NCBI GenBank assembly: GCA_032173965.1
Contig: CM063290.1
Coordinates: 12,177,501-12,241,500, forward strand
Origin: Sitta carolinensis
Lineage: Eukaryota > Chordata > Aves > Passeriformes > Sittidae
Direction of reading: 5' to 3'
DNA: 64,000 nt
Part shown: piece by piece, positions 44,801-57,829 of the stretch
Layout of the letters: each line of letters begins with the position of its first letter
Position numbering within the stretch: the first letter of the stretch is position 1
Notes under the pieces: model-generated
Told to the model about the DNA's origin: nothing
The model's input: only the letters and a program-made list of their open reading frames with translations
The model's database searches: none
Made by a program: the position numbers and the translations under genes

Positions 44801-47800
44801 TCCACTGTATTATTTCATAAAGCCGGTGTGCAGCACATGAATAGAAGCTCACTGAAGGATTATCTCCACCAGGGACACCAGTTTCCTGATGGCTTGCACA
44901 GGGTTTGTCACATCCAGCCTGTGGAGTGGGGTGAAATCCTCAGGCACCACATCAGCACTGGTAATTGTAACAGCAGAGCAAAGGCTGCCACACTGTGACA
45001 GACGGTTGAGTTTGGTAGAAGTTGTCCCAGCTACGGGGAAAAGTTGCCAAGGGTATCCAGTAAGTACCTGCAATGCGCTGGCTTCACTGGGAAGTATTCC
45101 AGTAAAGGGGGGGAGTTTCATCCTCACCAATGGACAGCATAAGCCCCATACTAGGTAACCTATTTACAGCTAAATTACCTCAGGACTGTAAGAAAAATAA
45201 AGCAACTAGCTAAACAAATTAAAAAAAAATCCCCACATACAAACCTTGAACGTGAGACTCTTGAGAAACCATCGCTTCTACCCAGCAAAATACAACGGGC
45301 AAAGGGCAAGTGTCTGTGTTTTTTATTTAGCTGCAAGTATTTTACCATGAAATGAATCTGCAGATCACTGCCCACCCAGCACAAAGGACAGATTCAAGCT
45401 CTCTGGCAACTCTTCTAGCTGAAGAAGGTGATACCTTCTCCAGCTGAAGAATGCACGCACACTGCTAATGGTTCTCGCTGTCTAGCAGCTTGATGTTTTG
45501 ATTTCATATTAGAATTGCTTGAAAATAGGACCTTTTTATCTCTATTGTTGTACATTTCTCTCTCAAAGTATGTTTAAATGACTTAATCAGACTCATTTCC
45601 TTAATTTCAAGCATATCTCTGAAAACTTATTATCCCAGGCTGATGGCATCAAAGAGTGAATTAGGAATAAAGCCAAGTGAATAAAACCAAAGATACTTCC
45701 TTTCAGTTACTGTGCAGCCTTCATAGGCTGCAAAGCATTAGAGCTGCTGAAATACCACTGTCACATTCTTCAAGATCTGTGAATTGGTATCTTGCTCTTA
45801 TACCCTTGGCAGGAAGTGAGGACATGATCCCTGTTACACTTAGCCCAACAAAGCTGTGCTGTGATGAGCAGCTTTAGACGTGTGGCACTGGAAGAATGTC
45901 TTTGAACTACTGCTGTTTGGGTTCCCAGTTTCTGAGACATATTTATCACAGCAAAGTTAAACCCTTTGCACAAACACAAAAATAAACCCCCAAACCCTGG
46001 ACTTTATTTTTATAGTATATGAAACCCTTGATTTCACCTTCTGTCCTTCAACATCATTTGCAGTGAAGCAGAAGATCTTGCAGCTGTTCTGGGCCAGGCT
46101 GGAGGTCCACATAGGCCACTGTCCCAGCCACCTCTGATGGCAGTAAGGAGCTGAACTGCTCTGAAATCCAGGGTGAGAAGACATCTTGCACACCCTCCTA
46201 CCAGGTAGCCAAACACAAATCTCTCTATTACAGCCATGCCACTGGGGACTGCAACATGGGCAGGAACAGGGGCATTTCACATCCATTTCTCCAGGACTTC
46301 ATCACAGATCCCAAACCAAGATACCCCTGTCCTGCCAGGTTAAGGAACAACTCGTAACCTTGCTATACCTGGAAATTGGACACAATTTTAGCATGGTCCA
46401 GGGCAGATCAAGCAGTTATTGCTGAAGTGACTTCTGCAACGTTGTTCTCACAGCATCTCCTGGGAAAGTGCTTGGCAGACTGGCAGTCGGTGCTGTTACA
46501 ACAAAGCAGAGGGCTGGGAAGCCTTTCTTCTGCTTTGTGCTCTCCAAAAGCTCTGCTTTCAGAGAGGACAGGAACCAAAGCCTGTGTGCAGCTCTTCTCC
46601 CTGGCATGGCGCCTCAGAGAATGAAGCAGGTTACGCTGTCTGGTCTTTTGACCCACCATTAGTCATCCTCAATAACTTTTTCATCTCTGTTATTTCAACT
46701 AAACGGGCAAAGTCCATGAGTTTATTCTGATCTCTGAGACACTGTGCTTCTGCAATGCCCTCTGATGCCCCAGTGTCTCCCCACCCAGCCTGCAGACTGG
46801 CAGCATTGCTGCTGTCGGGACTGACATTCCCTGCCCACTTGGCCTGACACCAGATGGAACAGAGCAGGAGCTAAATGTACTGATGGACAAAGAACATCTT
46901 ATGCAAGGGCTGGAGAAGATCGGCTCACCTTCAAGACACTGAAAAGCAAGGCAGGGGAGCATTCACAGCGTGGGAGCCCAGTTCCCCTGCATCGAGGAGG
47001 CTGGATTTGCTGGTGGGCAGCAGCATCCCACAGTGCCAGGCAGCGTGGGCAGCAGGCAGAGCTGCACAGCCAGGGAGCCCCTGGGCTACAGCCAGCCCCG
47101 TGCACAAACCAGCTTTACAAAGCACAGGGTGAGATCACGTTAGAATGTCATTCTGATTTTCTGAAACTACCGACTTTAGAAGTTACCCGTGTTTCCTCTG
47201 CCCTCTGCTTTCCAAGCCATACTGCTTAGGCTCCCTCCATCTCTCCAGTCTTTCCTCGGCAAGAGCCAGGCCTGGAGCCTTGCTGAAGAGGCCAGGAAGG
47301 ACAGTTAGTTGCTGACAGGAGGCAGGGTTTGCATGTGCAGCCGTGGCAGCACCCTGACAGACCATGCAGTGCTGTAGCCTGACAGGAATGGGCAAGTTCT
47401 GGGCTTTCTCATTCCCCTGCTCTTGCCAGAAGATGTTTTCCCAATGTGCTCTTCGGCTCTGCAGTGTGGCAGCTCCAAAGCTACGACTTGGAAGTACCAG
47501 CTATTGCTGAAAGAGAAGCTGCTGGATCCTTTCCACCATTCCTTGCCCTCTGGGATCCTTTCTTCTTTATCCGTGAGGTTCTAGAATAAGAAAGGTCTAA
47601 TTACTTTGCAGCTCCACCCTAACAATCGAGCTTTTCTGCTTCCCCAGGACAGGTCATGCCCTGACAAACACCTGGCTGTTTAATTGCTCCAAACAGCTCT
47701 TGGGGCTCTGCACGCACCCCGGGCTGAGCGTGCAGCGAGTGCTCTTGGTGGCTGGGAAGCCCAAAGGGAGGACAGTGCAAGGGCGAGGAGTGCACGACCC

Positions 47801-50800
47801 CCTTTCACACGCAAAGGAGCTCTCCCCCTGTGCACTGCAGCTTCACGAAGCCTTCCCTAGGGCACCACAGCACGCGCTGATTGGAGACCTCCCAGTGCAC
47901 TGTGTCCCTGGAAAAGGCTCTTGGGGCCCTTGATGGCTTCATCTGAGACTGCCTGACTCCCAGGAATCTGACTGGATCCTCCTTCCCTATTCTCCACAGT
48001 TACAAAACTGGCAGAGATGATCAACAACAGAGGCGTCTGTCTCCTCACAGTCCAAAGCAGCTGAACTCCAGTCACCCCTCAGAGCAGAGGATACCCAGCA
48101 AACACTGAAACCACAAGATCTGGCCAAACCTGACCTGGTGCCAGCCCTGTCCCTGGCTGGGCTGGTGACCTTAGCTGAGCACTCACGCCCCTGCCCCCAC
48201 CTCTTGAAGAGGGGGGACTGAACAGGCAGATGCATCTGCAGCCCCTCAGGAAAAGCCTCCACTAAAGCTGCACCCGCTCAGAGAATTCCCACCCTGGCCA
48301 TTGTTTTGGGAATGACTGGAAAATGTCAGCAGGGCACTGGGTGCGGGTGGGGGGGTCAGGAAAAAGGAAAAAGAGATGATTAGATTTTTTTTTAAATCAG
48401 CCAATAAATTATATTAACTTTTCCATTGACCTTTTGTGGGGTCACATTATCAGACTAGTGAATGTGGTTCACGAAGATAGGATTATGCTCAGATTTCAAA
48501 CTGTGCAGAAAGTGCATCCCAAGCAACATGCCAAAATGGAAACGTCAGCTCTGCCAGATGGGTGTGCTTCTCATTATCCTCCCGAGGAAAGCCAGATCCA
48601 CCACCTACAAATATTGTCTATGTTATTAAAAGGGTCTGGTTCCCAGGGAGGCTGGGAATTGCATAACATCTGCCTTTGTCAATGGTGCCTTTTACTCCTT
48701 TCCCCTTGAGACTGTGGTGGCACAGGAGCAGCCTGTAGAGGGACTGGCTTGCCACAGGCAGCCAAGATCACTGTACCCTCCCTGCTCGGCCAGCTTGCTG
48801 TGGCACAGACAGCTGGGAGTGGACAGCTTTCCTTGGCCAGGGCATGAACACGGGCCTGGCATCCTGGTGCCTCCTTTGGGGTGGGATAATGTCATGGGGC
48901 AGAGGGGTGGGGGAGAGGGTGTGAGGGTGCAGCTACATGTGCTAGGTGCCTGCAAGGGAAGCACTGCTGCCCATGGCTGCCCCAGTCTCTGACAGGGCTT
49001 AGTAAGCTGTTGGCAGAGCTGCAGCACTGGGCCACAACATATCATGAAGCCAGCAGCAACAGCTTCTTCTGCAGCTCTAGCATCTTCCAGGAGTGCCCCA
49101 GGGAGCAGGAAGTGTGCCAGCCCACAGGGGCAGTGACTCTGCTGTCCCCAGGTCTGTCCTAGTCCTCGGGGCTTAGAGTTGCCCTGTCCCTTGGATTACA
49201 GCCCCAGCACAGACTGAAGCCTCCTCTTGGCCCCTGCCAGCCCGGCAAGGCCAAAATTAGCTTCCCCTACGTGTGTGCTGGGTAGAAGAGCCATGATTGT
49301 ATCTCAGAAAAGCATTACTGTATTCCTCAAGCCCTATCTTATCAGGGAAAGGAAAATGGGACTTTGACAAATTGCCTCTACAGCGGCCAGCCGGGGTGAG
49401 CACATGATTTTTGGTAATCACCTACCCTCTGGTCGCCAGCGGCCACTATTGTTCCCAGCCCTGGCTATGCCCTGTGGAGTCTGGGCAGCCATGACCCTCC
49501 CGAAGGCAAGAGAGCACGGGCCCCTGCCACCCTCACCTTGGCTGCACCCAGTACATTGTGTTTGCAGGTGGGGATGCAGCTGAAGCTAGATTGATCCCTT
49601 TATCAGGAGCCTTCAAGTGCTGATAAGGTGACATCGCCTGCCTGGAGCAGGGACTTGAACTCCTTTGCAAGGGGAGATGGTTATCAGCAGTCTCTGGCAG
49701 GGCTGTGCTGGCTCTGCAGCCTCACAGCTGGAAGCAGAGCTGAGCTCTGAGCCTGGGACAGATAGGGTTTGTTTTGCTTTGCACAATGGCTGCTCAGATC
49801 CTGTCCAACAGCAGAGCACAGAGCGGGACAGGGCACTTCAAAGGCACTCAGCCTAGTGCTGTCACCACACAGGGGATCCAGCGTGGCCAGTGGCCATCCT
49901 GCCCCTGGGACACTCAGCCTGACCCCAGGGACAGCTTGCTCCCTGAAATACAACAGGAGACACATTGTTCTCAGAAACAGGGCAAAGACGATCATCACCT
50001 GAAGAGCTTATGTCATCTCAGCAGGAAGTCCAAGAGCCTCCCATGAACCCATCTGTGCCTGCAAAACCTCCATGCAGGGAGGAGAGCAGGGCACTCCTGT
50101 GATCTCTCCACTCTTTGCTGCTGCAAGGCCACCTGGGAACCCTCCCCAGCAGGGTCATGAGGACTAATAACCTGTTCAATGGGTCCACAGACCACATTCC
50201 CTGGCAGAGCAGGGAGCAGCAGGTTCTTGGCTCACATCTGCTGCAAGCTACAGGGCAGTAGACCACAGGGTGACTGATAGCCAGTGGGACAGCCAGCATG
50301 GTGCTGCAGTGATGTTCCACAGGGGAGCCCTGCCTGACCTGATCAGTTCACCTGGAAGGGGAACAGCACTGGGACCATGACATATGCCTGCAGCCAACCT
50401 CCCTTCTTGTGCAACGCACTGGGAAGCTCTTCGTCCTGCTAAGCACAACTGTGGTTTGGTGGCGTGATCTCCATCAGAGGTGCTGGTGCCAGTGGTAGCT
50501 CCCCAAATACCCCAGCAGAAGCAGCCAGTGAGAGCGACTGGGAGCAGGCAGAAATTACAGCAAACCATGTTGCACCTACCTGGTGTTTTGGCGCTTTGTG
50601 CCATTTTTGGCTCTGCTGCTGGCTCCTGCTTCCCAGGGCTGGATGAAGGGAGAGATTGACTAGTGCTGCAAGTGTCACAGCCATCCCAGGAAAGCTCCTG
50701 CTGACCTTTATATGTCTTCATATGCCTACAGCTCAGCCCTCTGCTTTCTAGAGCTGGGTTGTCAGAGTGAAACTAAATGGGAAAACCCCGGGTGGACTGA

Positions 50801-51924
50801 ATACAAGATCTGAAAGGGCTGAGGCCACTAACCGCCCCTTGCTGCACCTCAGGACAGAGGACAACTGCAGCTGCTGTAAAATTGCAAACCACAGGAGTGC
50901 GTGATGTGCCTCAGCCCCTCCTGCACAGCTCCTCCCTTCGCCAGACCCCGGAGATGTCCCTTCCCTCAGCCTGACCAAACACCAGTGTGCACCTTTGTGC
51001 TCCTACCCTGGGACCTCCATGAGAAGGGACCAGGCACAGCACCCATCCCACTGCTTTCTGAAGTCAATGATGGAACACCAAGCCAGCCCTTGGTGCCTCT
51101 GGGGCCAGCACAGGGCCAGCACAGGGTGACCTCCTGCAGCCCACCCCAGCCTGGGGCCTTCCTGAGCCAAAGAGCCAGCCCTGGCCTGCCTCCCTGAACT
51201 CCTCTCATCATTCATCCCAGTCTTGCTGCCCAAAATAGCCTACAATGACTTCCGCAGTTAATCTGGGCTTGCTCCGAGCCTGCAGGCTGTAATCTGAATT
51301 TGGCTCTAGCCAGCTTCATTTCAGACCTCCCTGTTCCCTTATTCTGAGACACAGCAGAGGCACTCCTCTTCCTTTCCTTTCCTTTCCTTTCCTTTCCTTT
51401 CCTTTCCTTTCCTTTCCTTTCCTTTTCCTTTCCTTTCCTTTCCTTTTCCTTCCTTTCCCTTTTCCTTTGCTGTGCCAAATGGTACCCACCCCAACACATC
51501 CCCTCTTTGGGACAGGACGTTTCTGCAGAGGCTCACCTCTATCCTTACTGAGATGCCATCTGTGCCCCTTGCACCTCTTCTCGTGGCCTGTTCAGCTCTG
51601 AGCACTGAGGGGTGCCCAGTGCTGCACCCACATTGGATCCTCTTCCAGCCCTTTCCCAACCAGCTCCCACACAGCACTGCTCCCATGACTAGCCTCCTCT
51701 TTGGCAGCACCTAATCCTGCTCCCAGCCCTGCCCACATGGACACCACTCAGTCCCTGTCCCTCCACTCTGAAACATAACCTAGAACACATAGAACAGGCC
51801 ACTCTGTCCCTCTGACACTCAGCAATGCCTTAAACACTGGCCACCAGCTTTGGGATGTTCACATACCCAATAGAAATGTATCACTAGCAAACGTTGTGGC
51901 CTTGTTTTTCTCAGCTCTTCCAAA
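44800..51924. other. GC-richer intergenic DNA, no confident gene
   Basis: Numerous open frames reflect GC content and lack conserved motifs or convincing splice structure. Synteny predicts TMEM44 between ATP13A3 and LSG1, but I could not find its transmembrane exons on either strand. A minus-strand frame at 44,849-45,130 looks mildly protein-like and is listed as a finding. Confidence 0.6.
51367..51470. repeat. CCTTT pentanucleotide microsatellite
   Basis: About twenty CCTTT units, nearly perfect from 51,368 to about 51,424 and then interrupted by extra T and C residues. One strand is all pyrimidine and the other all purine. The minus strand gives a KGKERKGKE-like open frame that is purely a by-product. 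Confidence 0.95.
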
Positions 51925-52789
51925 GCGTTTAAAGTAAGATTTAAAGACACCAAGCTATGTGATCCAACTGATACCCTTGAAGGATGGGATGCATTCAAGA
52001 AAGTCGTGTACAAGCCCGAGAACTGGGACTGTGGGAACTTCATGACGTTGAACAAAGGCAAATGTAAGGTCTTACACATGGGTGGAGGCAACCTCTGGTA
52101 TCAATACAGAACAGATTGAGAGCAGCCATGCCAAGAACTTAGGGGTGCTGGTGGATGGGAGACTGGATATGAGCCAACAATGTGCACTGACTGCTCAGAA
52201 AGTCAAACGTGTCCTAGGCTGCATCTAAGGCAGCATGGACAACAAGTGAGGGAGGAGATTCTGCCCTTCTGCTCTGGTGAGACCTCACCTGCAGTACTGC
52301 ACCCAGCTATGGGGGCCCCAAAATAAGAAGGACATAGACCAGTGGGAGCAAGGCCATAAAGATGATCAGAGGAGGATCATAGGAGAGGAGCACCTCTCCT
52401 GTGAGGAAAGGCTGAGAAAGTTGTGGCTGTTCAGCCTGGAGAGAAGACTTGGGGCAGACTTCAGACTTGTCTTTCAGTATTTAAAAGGGACCTACAATAA
52501 AGATGAAAAACATTTTAGCAAGGCCTGTTGTGATATGACCAGGCATAATGGATTTAAGGTGAAGGAGGATTAATTTAGATTAGGCATAAGGTAGAAATTC
52601 TTTACAATGAGGGGAAACGCTGGAACAGAATGCCCAGAGAAGTGGTAGTTGCCTCATCCCAAGAAACATTCAAGGCAGTGTTAGATGGAGCTCTGAGCAA
52701 CCTGATCTAGTCAAAGATGTCCCTGCTCATTGCAGGGGTGTTGGACTAGATGATCATTGAAGGTCCAACCCAAATTATTCTATGATTTC
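51925..52789 (+). mobile_element. CR1 LINE, 5'-truncated, 3' end intact
   Basis: About 865 bases in sense orientation. Reverse-transcriptase C-terminal pieces are readable: [16 protein letters not shown], then [29 protein letters not shown], and HLSCEERLRKLWLFSLE. In-frame stops and frameshifts show it is inactive. The 3'UTR ends with the CR1 signature, GTTGGACTAGATGATC followed by the ATTCTATG octamer near 52,776-52,784. It is 5'-truncated, as usual for CR1. The avian-type 3' end is the main evidence that the host is a bird. Confidence 0.93.
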
Positions 52790-55700
52790 TCTTGCAAGAG
52801 TGTAAATGAAGGACACAGATGGCCCAGTAGGATGGAACAGGAGCAGACCAGGCTACCTGTTGATCAAAGGCTCACTATGAAGCACCGAGAACGCCGTGCC
52901 CACTGCACAGCCCTGTGACAGCCAGACCCGCCAGCTCAGGACATCCTGGCTCACATGGACATCCTCCTGGGCTTTAGAAATCAGCCGAGGTGCCCACCCC
53001 AGTGTCAGCAGCAGAGACTTTTGTTTCACTTGAGGTTATCTTATCGCCATAGGAAAGGCAATACAGCAGAAGAATTTCCTTTCCTTTATGTTTCCAGCCT
53101 TTCCATTGTCTGGTGTCTGGATTTCTGAGCCTTGCAACTCACCAGTATGCTCAGGCCTTTAGAAATATGAATGCAGGCTCTTCTTATCAGCAGGAGCTCT
53201 GCAAATGCTCTTTTGCTGCTGCAGGCAAACCAGGCAGGGTCTGGTGGCTCCAGGTCCCATCCTCTGCCCATTCATGAGCTGTGCATTTTCCACTGCCCAA
53301 GTGGAAAGCTCAGCAGTTCATTCAGAGGGATGGCAGTGCCAGGCAGCAGAGCTGGAAGAGAACTGACCAAGGCATTGAAACACCACAGGCTTCCATTTCT
53401 TTCTTCCTTACATAGCAGACCATGAGTGATTGGTCAGCCACCCACACAGAGCACCAAAGACATACTCAGCCTGCTGGATGGGTTTCCATCTCACTGGGCC
53501 ATGGCTCATGGTGCTAAAGTTTGCAGCCAGGGATCACTAGGAAGCGTGGTGGCCACCAGCAGTGAGCCTCAGGGAGGACTGTCCCTTTCTCTTGCCTTGC
53601 TGGCTGGATCAGCTGGCTTCAATTCCACTAGGCATGGCTTGTAAGCCTAAATGCAGGGGGAAACAGCAGCACAATCTCAAGAGGAGACTGATGGGTTTGA
53701 ATACAGCTGTGAGGCTGCATCTCTCCCAAAGCTCCAGTTCCAGAGAAGGAAGCCATCACTGGTGAGAAAGGGGGGGGGGGTGGGGGGGGTGGCTATGCCA
53801 CATCTCAGCAGGACAAGCACAAAAGATACTGGGAACTGTTCCTGCTCCACCAGGCAGTGCTTCAGACACAACACCGCATGGCAACCTGTGGTAGCACCGC
53901 AGAGCTTCTCACCTTCCCCCAGAGAGCCCCAAAGAAGCACCTTCTCCTGCCTATTGCTTGTTTGGCTGAGGTGCTTGGATATCCTGTTCCACTGCACCAT
54001 CACATCCTCAAAGTCCCACAGCAAAGAGAAAGGAGCAGGCAGTGAGCAGCCAGTGCCCCTGGCGGGTGCCAGGGAGCCCCAGGCAGGTGCCTGGGCAGCA
54101 CAGGACCTGCACCACCTCCTTCCAGAAAGGGGAACGGCTGCATTTGAAACTAGAAAGTTTTTGGTTCTCCCTTTCTCCATGGTAAAGTGCAAAGCAGAAT
54201 AGTGGTGATTTCCATTTTTCTCACACACTTCCCTTGCTGCCCAGACAATGTGAGGAGAGGGCTCAGGAGCACATGGAGTGGCCAAGCACAATGTGGAGTT
54301 TGTCAAGAGTGGAAGAATCCATTTTACCTGGCACCCACATAGCAGTGCTATGAGCAAAGATGCTCTTTTCCCAAGCATCACCCTGTACTGCTCTGAGCAC
54401 AGCCAGTTCTGAGAAGCTCCAAGCAGAGACACTCTTGCTGAAAACCCTGTGAAATCCCAGATGAGCCTGCACTGGTCTACCAATGCTGACAAAAACAAAG
54501 GCACTCTATAGAGGCTTCCAGCTTCCCTTTGCTCTGGGCAGACAGCAAAAGCCTGGCTGTACTGCAGGATCTTCCCTTATGGATGATGTTTCTGGTTCTT
54601 TGCCTCAGCTCCCAAGTGACAAAGGGCTGGTGACCATTTCCAGAAGGGCAAACCCAAGTCTGCTCCACCCAGCATGCACAGCCCTCCTGCCCTGACACCA
54701 CCCATGGGACAGACCCTTTTCCCACAGCCACAGCAAAAAGAACACTGGGGCAGAGTTCCTCTGACTCAGTAGTGGTTTTTCCTCTTGTCCTCACCATGAC
54801 CTCTCTTCATGTCCCAAGACGTCTTGGGCACCTCAGGCATTCAGCTGGGAGAGATTATTTTCTGAGGTATACTGGAAAGCTACTCCCTGCCTCTCCCCCA
54901 GCTGCCCCAAGATATTTTTCCCCAGTATTTTTTTTTCCTTCCACAGCAAAAAAAGAAAAAAAACTCAGTTAAAATGCTGGACTAGAGCCACCACCTAGGG
55001 AAGGGGGACAGCACAATACAGTTCCTCACAGACAAATGAGGTAAAGGATCCTGCAGGGGCCAGGCAATAGCATGAAGCTCCTCACAGGAGGGAAGGAGCT
55101 GTGACCAGAGAGGAAAACAGAAAGTTTGCTTCTTACTTAAAGCAACAGTGTCTCAGGACAATTAGCAAAGAGTCGCTTAACTTTTGTAGAAACAGCTCAA
55201 ATGGCCCTGGACTCAGCTGCTGCCTCGCCACAGCCAGAGCCACGCTCCCCACTGTGGTCCTCTTGGCCACCTCCTTGCTAGGGTGGCTGGTAAGAGCAGC
55301 TTGTGAGCCACTCTGCAGGGGTGTGGTGGGGAGTCCCCGAGAACCCACACCTCTGCTGGGATCCTGAACTGGAACAGGACCCAACACTGCTGCTGGGGGC
55401 AACAGGGCTGCTCCTCTGCCTGGGAAAGGCCGGCCCCTAATGGCAGGAGAGGGGGAGTTCAGCCTCCTCCAGAGACACAACTCAAGCGGTTTTGGTCCAG
55501 GCGGCGACTGCAGAAAACCAGCGAGATCCCACGTGGCAGACCCTTACTGCAGACTCCCTGGTGCAAAAAAGCCATCATCCCTTTGATCCTTGACCTGAGA
55601 CATTGGGAAAAGGTCAGACACCTGACCCTGACAGGCCCACAGTCTCCAGTGGGGTGATGGGCAGAGGACTTGTTTGTGTAGTGCTGGTTCTACCAAGCAG

Positions 55701-57800
55701 AGGGGAGCGAGGCTCCTGTGTCACCTGCAACCAACTGCAGTTAGAAGAGTCAAAGCACCCACAACAGTGGCTTAGGGATTTGTATCCCCTATCCCTCAAC
55801 TGCTCACCCATGACGCTTCAGGTTTCAGAACAGTTGCTCCTCTTCAAAACAAGACTACAAAACATGTCTCTGTAGTAGCCAGATGGCAGCTCAGACATAC
55901 AATGGCAAATCCTGTGTGTGAAGCAGAGCCCCAGTTCTCTGGACATCCAGGGCAGAGCTGGTGATTCCACCACAGGCTGCTAGTGCTACCCTGCAGGTAT
56001 GGCACCAGTGCCACACACAGCACAGACCCGCCTATGTGTCTCCTGGGATACCACAAGCTGTGGGAGACTGCAGGCTGGTGTGAGACTCCCTGAACTGGGC
56101 TCTGCAGGGAGAACTGTAGTTCTCAATGCAAGTGCAAGATACAATAAAAGGCCAGTTCAGCTCCAAACCATATTCCCAAACCAGTTCTCTATTTCTGCTG
56201 CAGGTATCAGTGCAGGAGGCAACAACATCTTGCAGGAAAACAAGTTGCTTGCATTATAAAGCAAAACTGCCTGAAAGGGGAGACAGAGCACTGGGGTGCT
56301 GGAAGTGCTGCGGATTCCAAAGAAGAGACTGGAGCCAGTTGCAGACTGCACGGTCCCTCTACAAGCACAAGGTACTTGAAGAAAACAGCACTCCAAAATG
56401 GAAACTGGCCTTCTCCAGAGAGCAGTGGAGCAGCAGAAGCTCACTCACAGGTGGCCAGGGCAGAGCACAGCATCTCCTTTGTGTCGGCTCTGACAAGTGA
56501 GCAGTGCGCACACGGCCTCATGCCTGCCAGCTGCTGCCATGTGCTGTACGGAGCTGTCAGCAAGGCCCAGCTGGCACTGCCCAGGGAGGGATCTGGTTCA
56601 GCAACACATCAAACCACTACAAGAAAGCATTAATTTGTCTCTTACCTATTTCGCCCATTGCTCAGTAAGAGCATGAAATATTAACAGGTCTTTACATCCT
56701 CCTTCTGCTGAGGCAAGAGTCCTTTAGCACAGCAGGAAGCAGTCTGCATTTAACACCTGAGCACACAGTACTTGATTGGTCGTATTTACATTATCCTCCA
56801 TTCACACATGCAAACACTGCAAGTTGCTTGGCAGGTCTCGAAGCAGAAGGTTTCTGCAAGCAACAAGCAGTTGATCCAAGTCTCAGGCCCTGGGGATTTC
56901 TGTCACTCACTAGATTTGGAAGGGTCTGCATCAGGACATCATGGAAACCCAGCTAACAGGAAAGGGCAAACACTGCAAAAGAATAGAACTTGGGTACATA
57001 CAACATGGGCTAACAATTCAAAATGCTTTGAAAGGAAAAAAACAATAGAAAAAAATGTTTTACATCTTCAATAAAAGATACTCCAACTTCAGTTTGACAG
57101 GTAATAGCTTCACACAAAACAGGACAAAAACAAAGGAGTGTTTCTGAGCAATCAAGTCTCTAAAGCATCGTAAGGGACAAAAGCAGATACCTTACCTGCA
57201 AGGAGGGTGGAAAAGTCAGATCAGAGTGATTTGGCTAAGGCAAAACCTTTTCAAGAAACAAAGGCAAAGATCACCTTCTCCAGGAGAACTAGATTAAACA
57301 GTCTCTCCTGAGAATCTACTTTCTGCTACAGTACCCTGATTTAAAATACCATTGACCATATTAGTTCAGTGTAATTATACTTTAACTTTACAGATGGCAG
57401 GGAACGATCTTCCCTCCAGTGATGTAACTAGGAACCTGAGAGCAGGCACTCCAGGGGAAGCAGGAGCTGAAGTGAGAGCTCTGCTGTCAGGGGACCCTCT
57501 GCATACACAGTGCAAACTGGCTGTACAGGACACACACAAAGGGTCACAAAGTCCAAACTGGCTCGGTTGCACACCCCACATTTGCTGTGGTTTTGCTCAG
57601 CAGCTGCTTTCATCTCTCCATTCACATTTAAGGACTGGAAAGTACAGAATTACAAGACAGCAATCCCTTTTTATAGAAGCAAGAGACCAGCATCATGTGT
57701 TACTCCACCTCCTAAAAACAAAGCATGACTCGTCTTCGTGAGCTTTTCCAGTCCTATCATTACTCCCTGTGCTGAATAAGGAACAAAGAGCTCTGACCAA
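52790..57800. other. Intergenic DNA, no confident gene
   Basis: GC-richer sequence with a poly-G tract at 53,770-53,792. Its longest open frame (53,677-54,504, minus, 275 codons) has no recognisable motif or hydrophobic pattern of a known family, so I treat it as chance. No RNA gene was seen. Confidence 0.6.
53770..53792 (+). repeat. Poly-G tract (G11 T G8 T GG)
   Basis: Two long G runs separated by single T residues. The tract is likely to form a quadruplex and is prone to sequencing and assembly error. Confidence 0.9.
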
Positions 57801-57829
57801 GTGCACAAACATTTTCTCAGTAGGGCAGC

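Noticed and set aside
45957..46286. Minus-strand frame with a GYLVGG segment, considered as a TMEM44 exon
   Set aside because: The resemblance is a few residues only, and no flanking exons or consistent splice phases were found.
51212..51499. Minus-strand Lys/Glu-rich open frame (KGKERKGKE repeats)
   Set aside because: It is simply the translation of the CCTTT microsatellite.
53677..54504. 275-codon minus-strand open frame
   Set aside because: It shows no motif, domain or splice context, runs through the complement of the poly-G tract, and sits in GC-richer DNA where long chance frames are expected.
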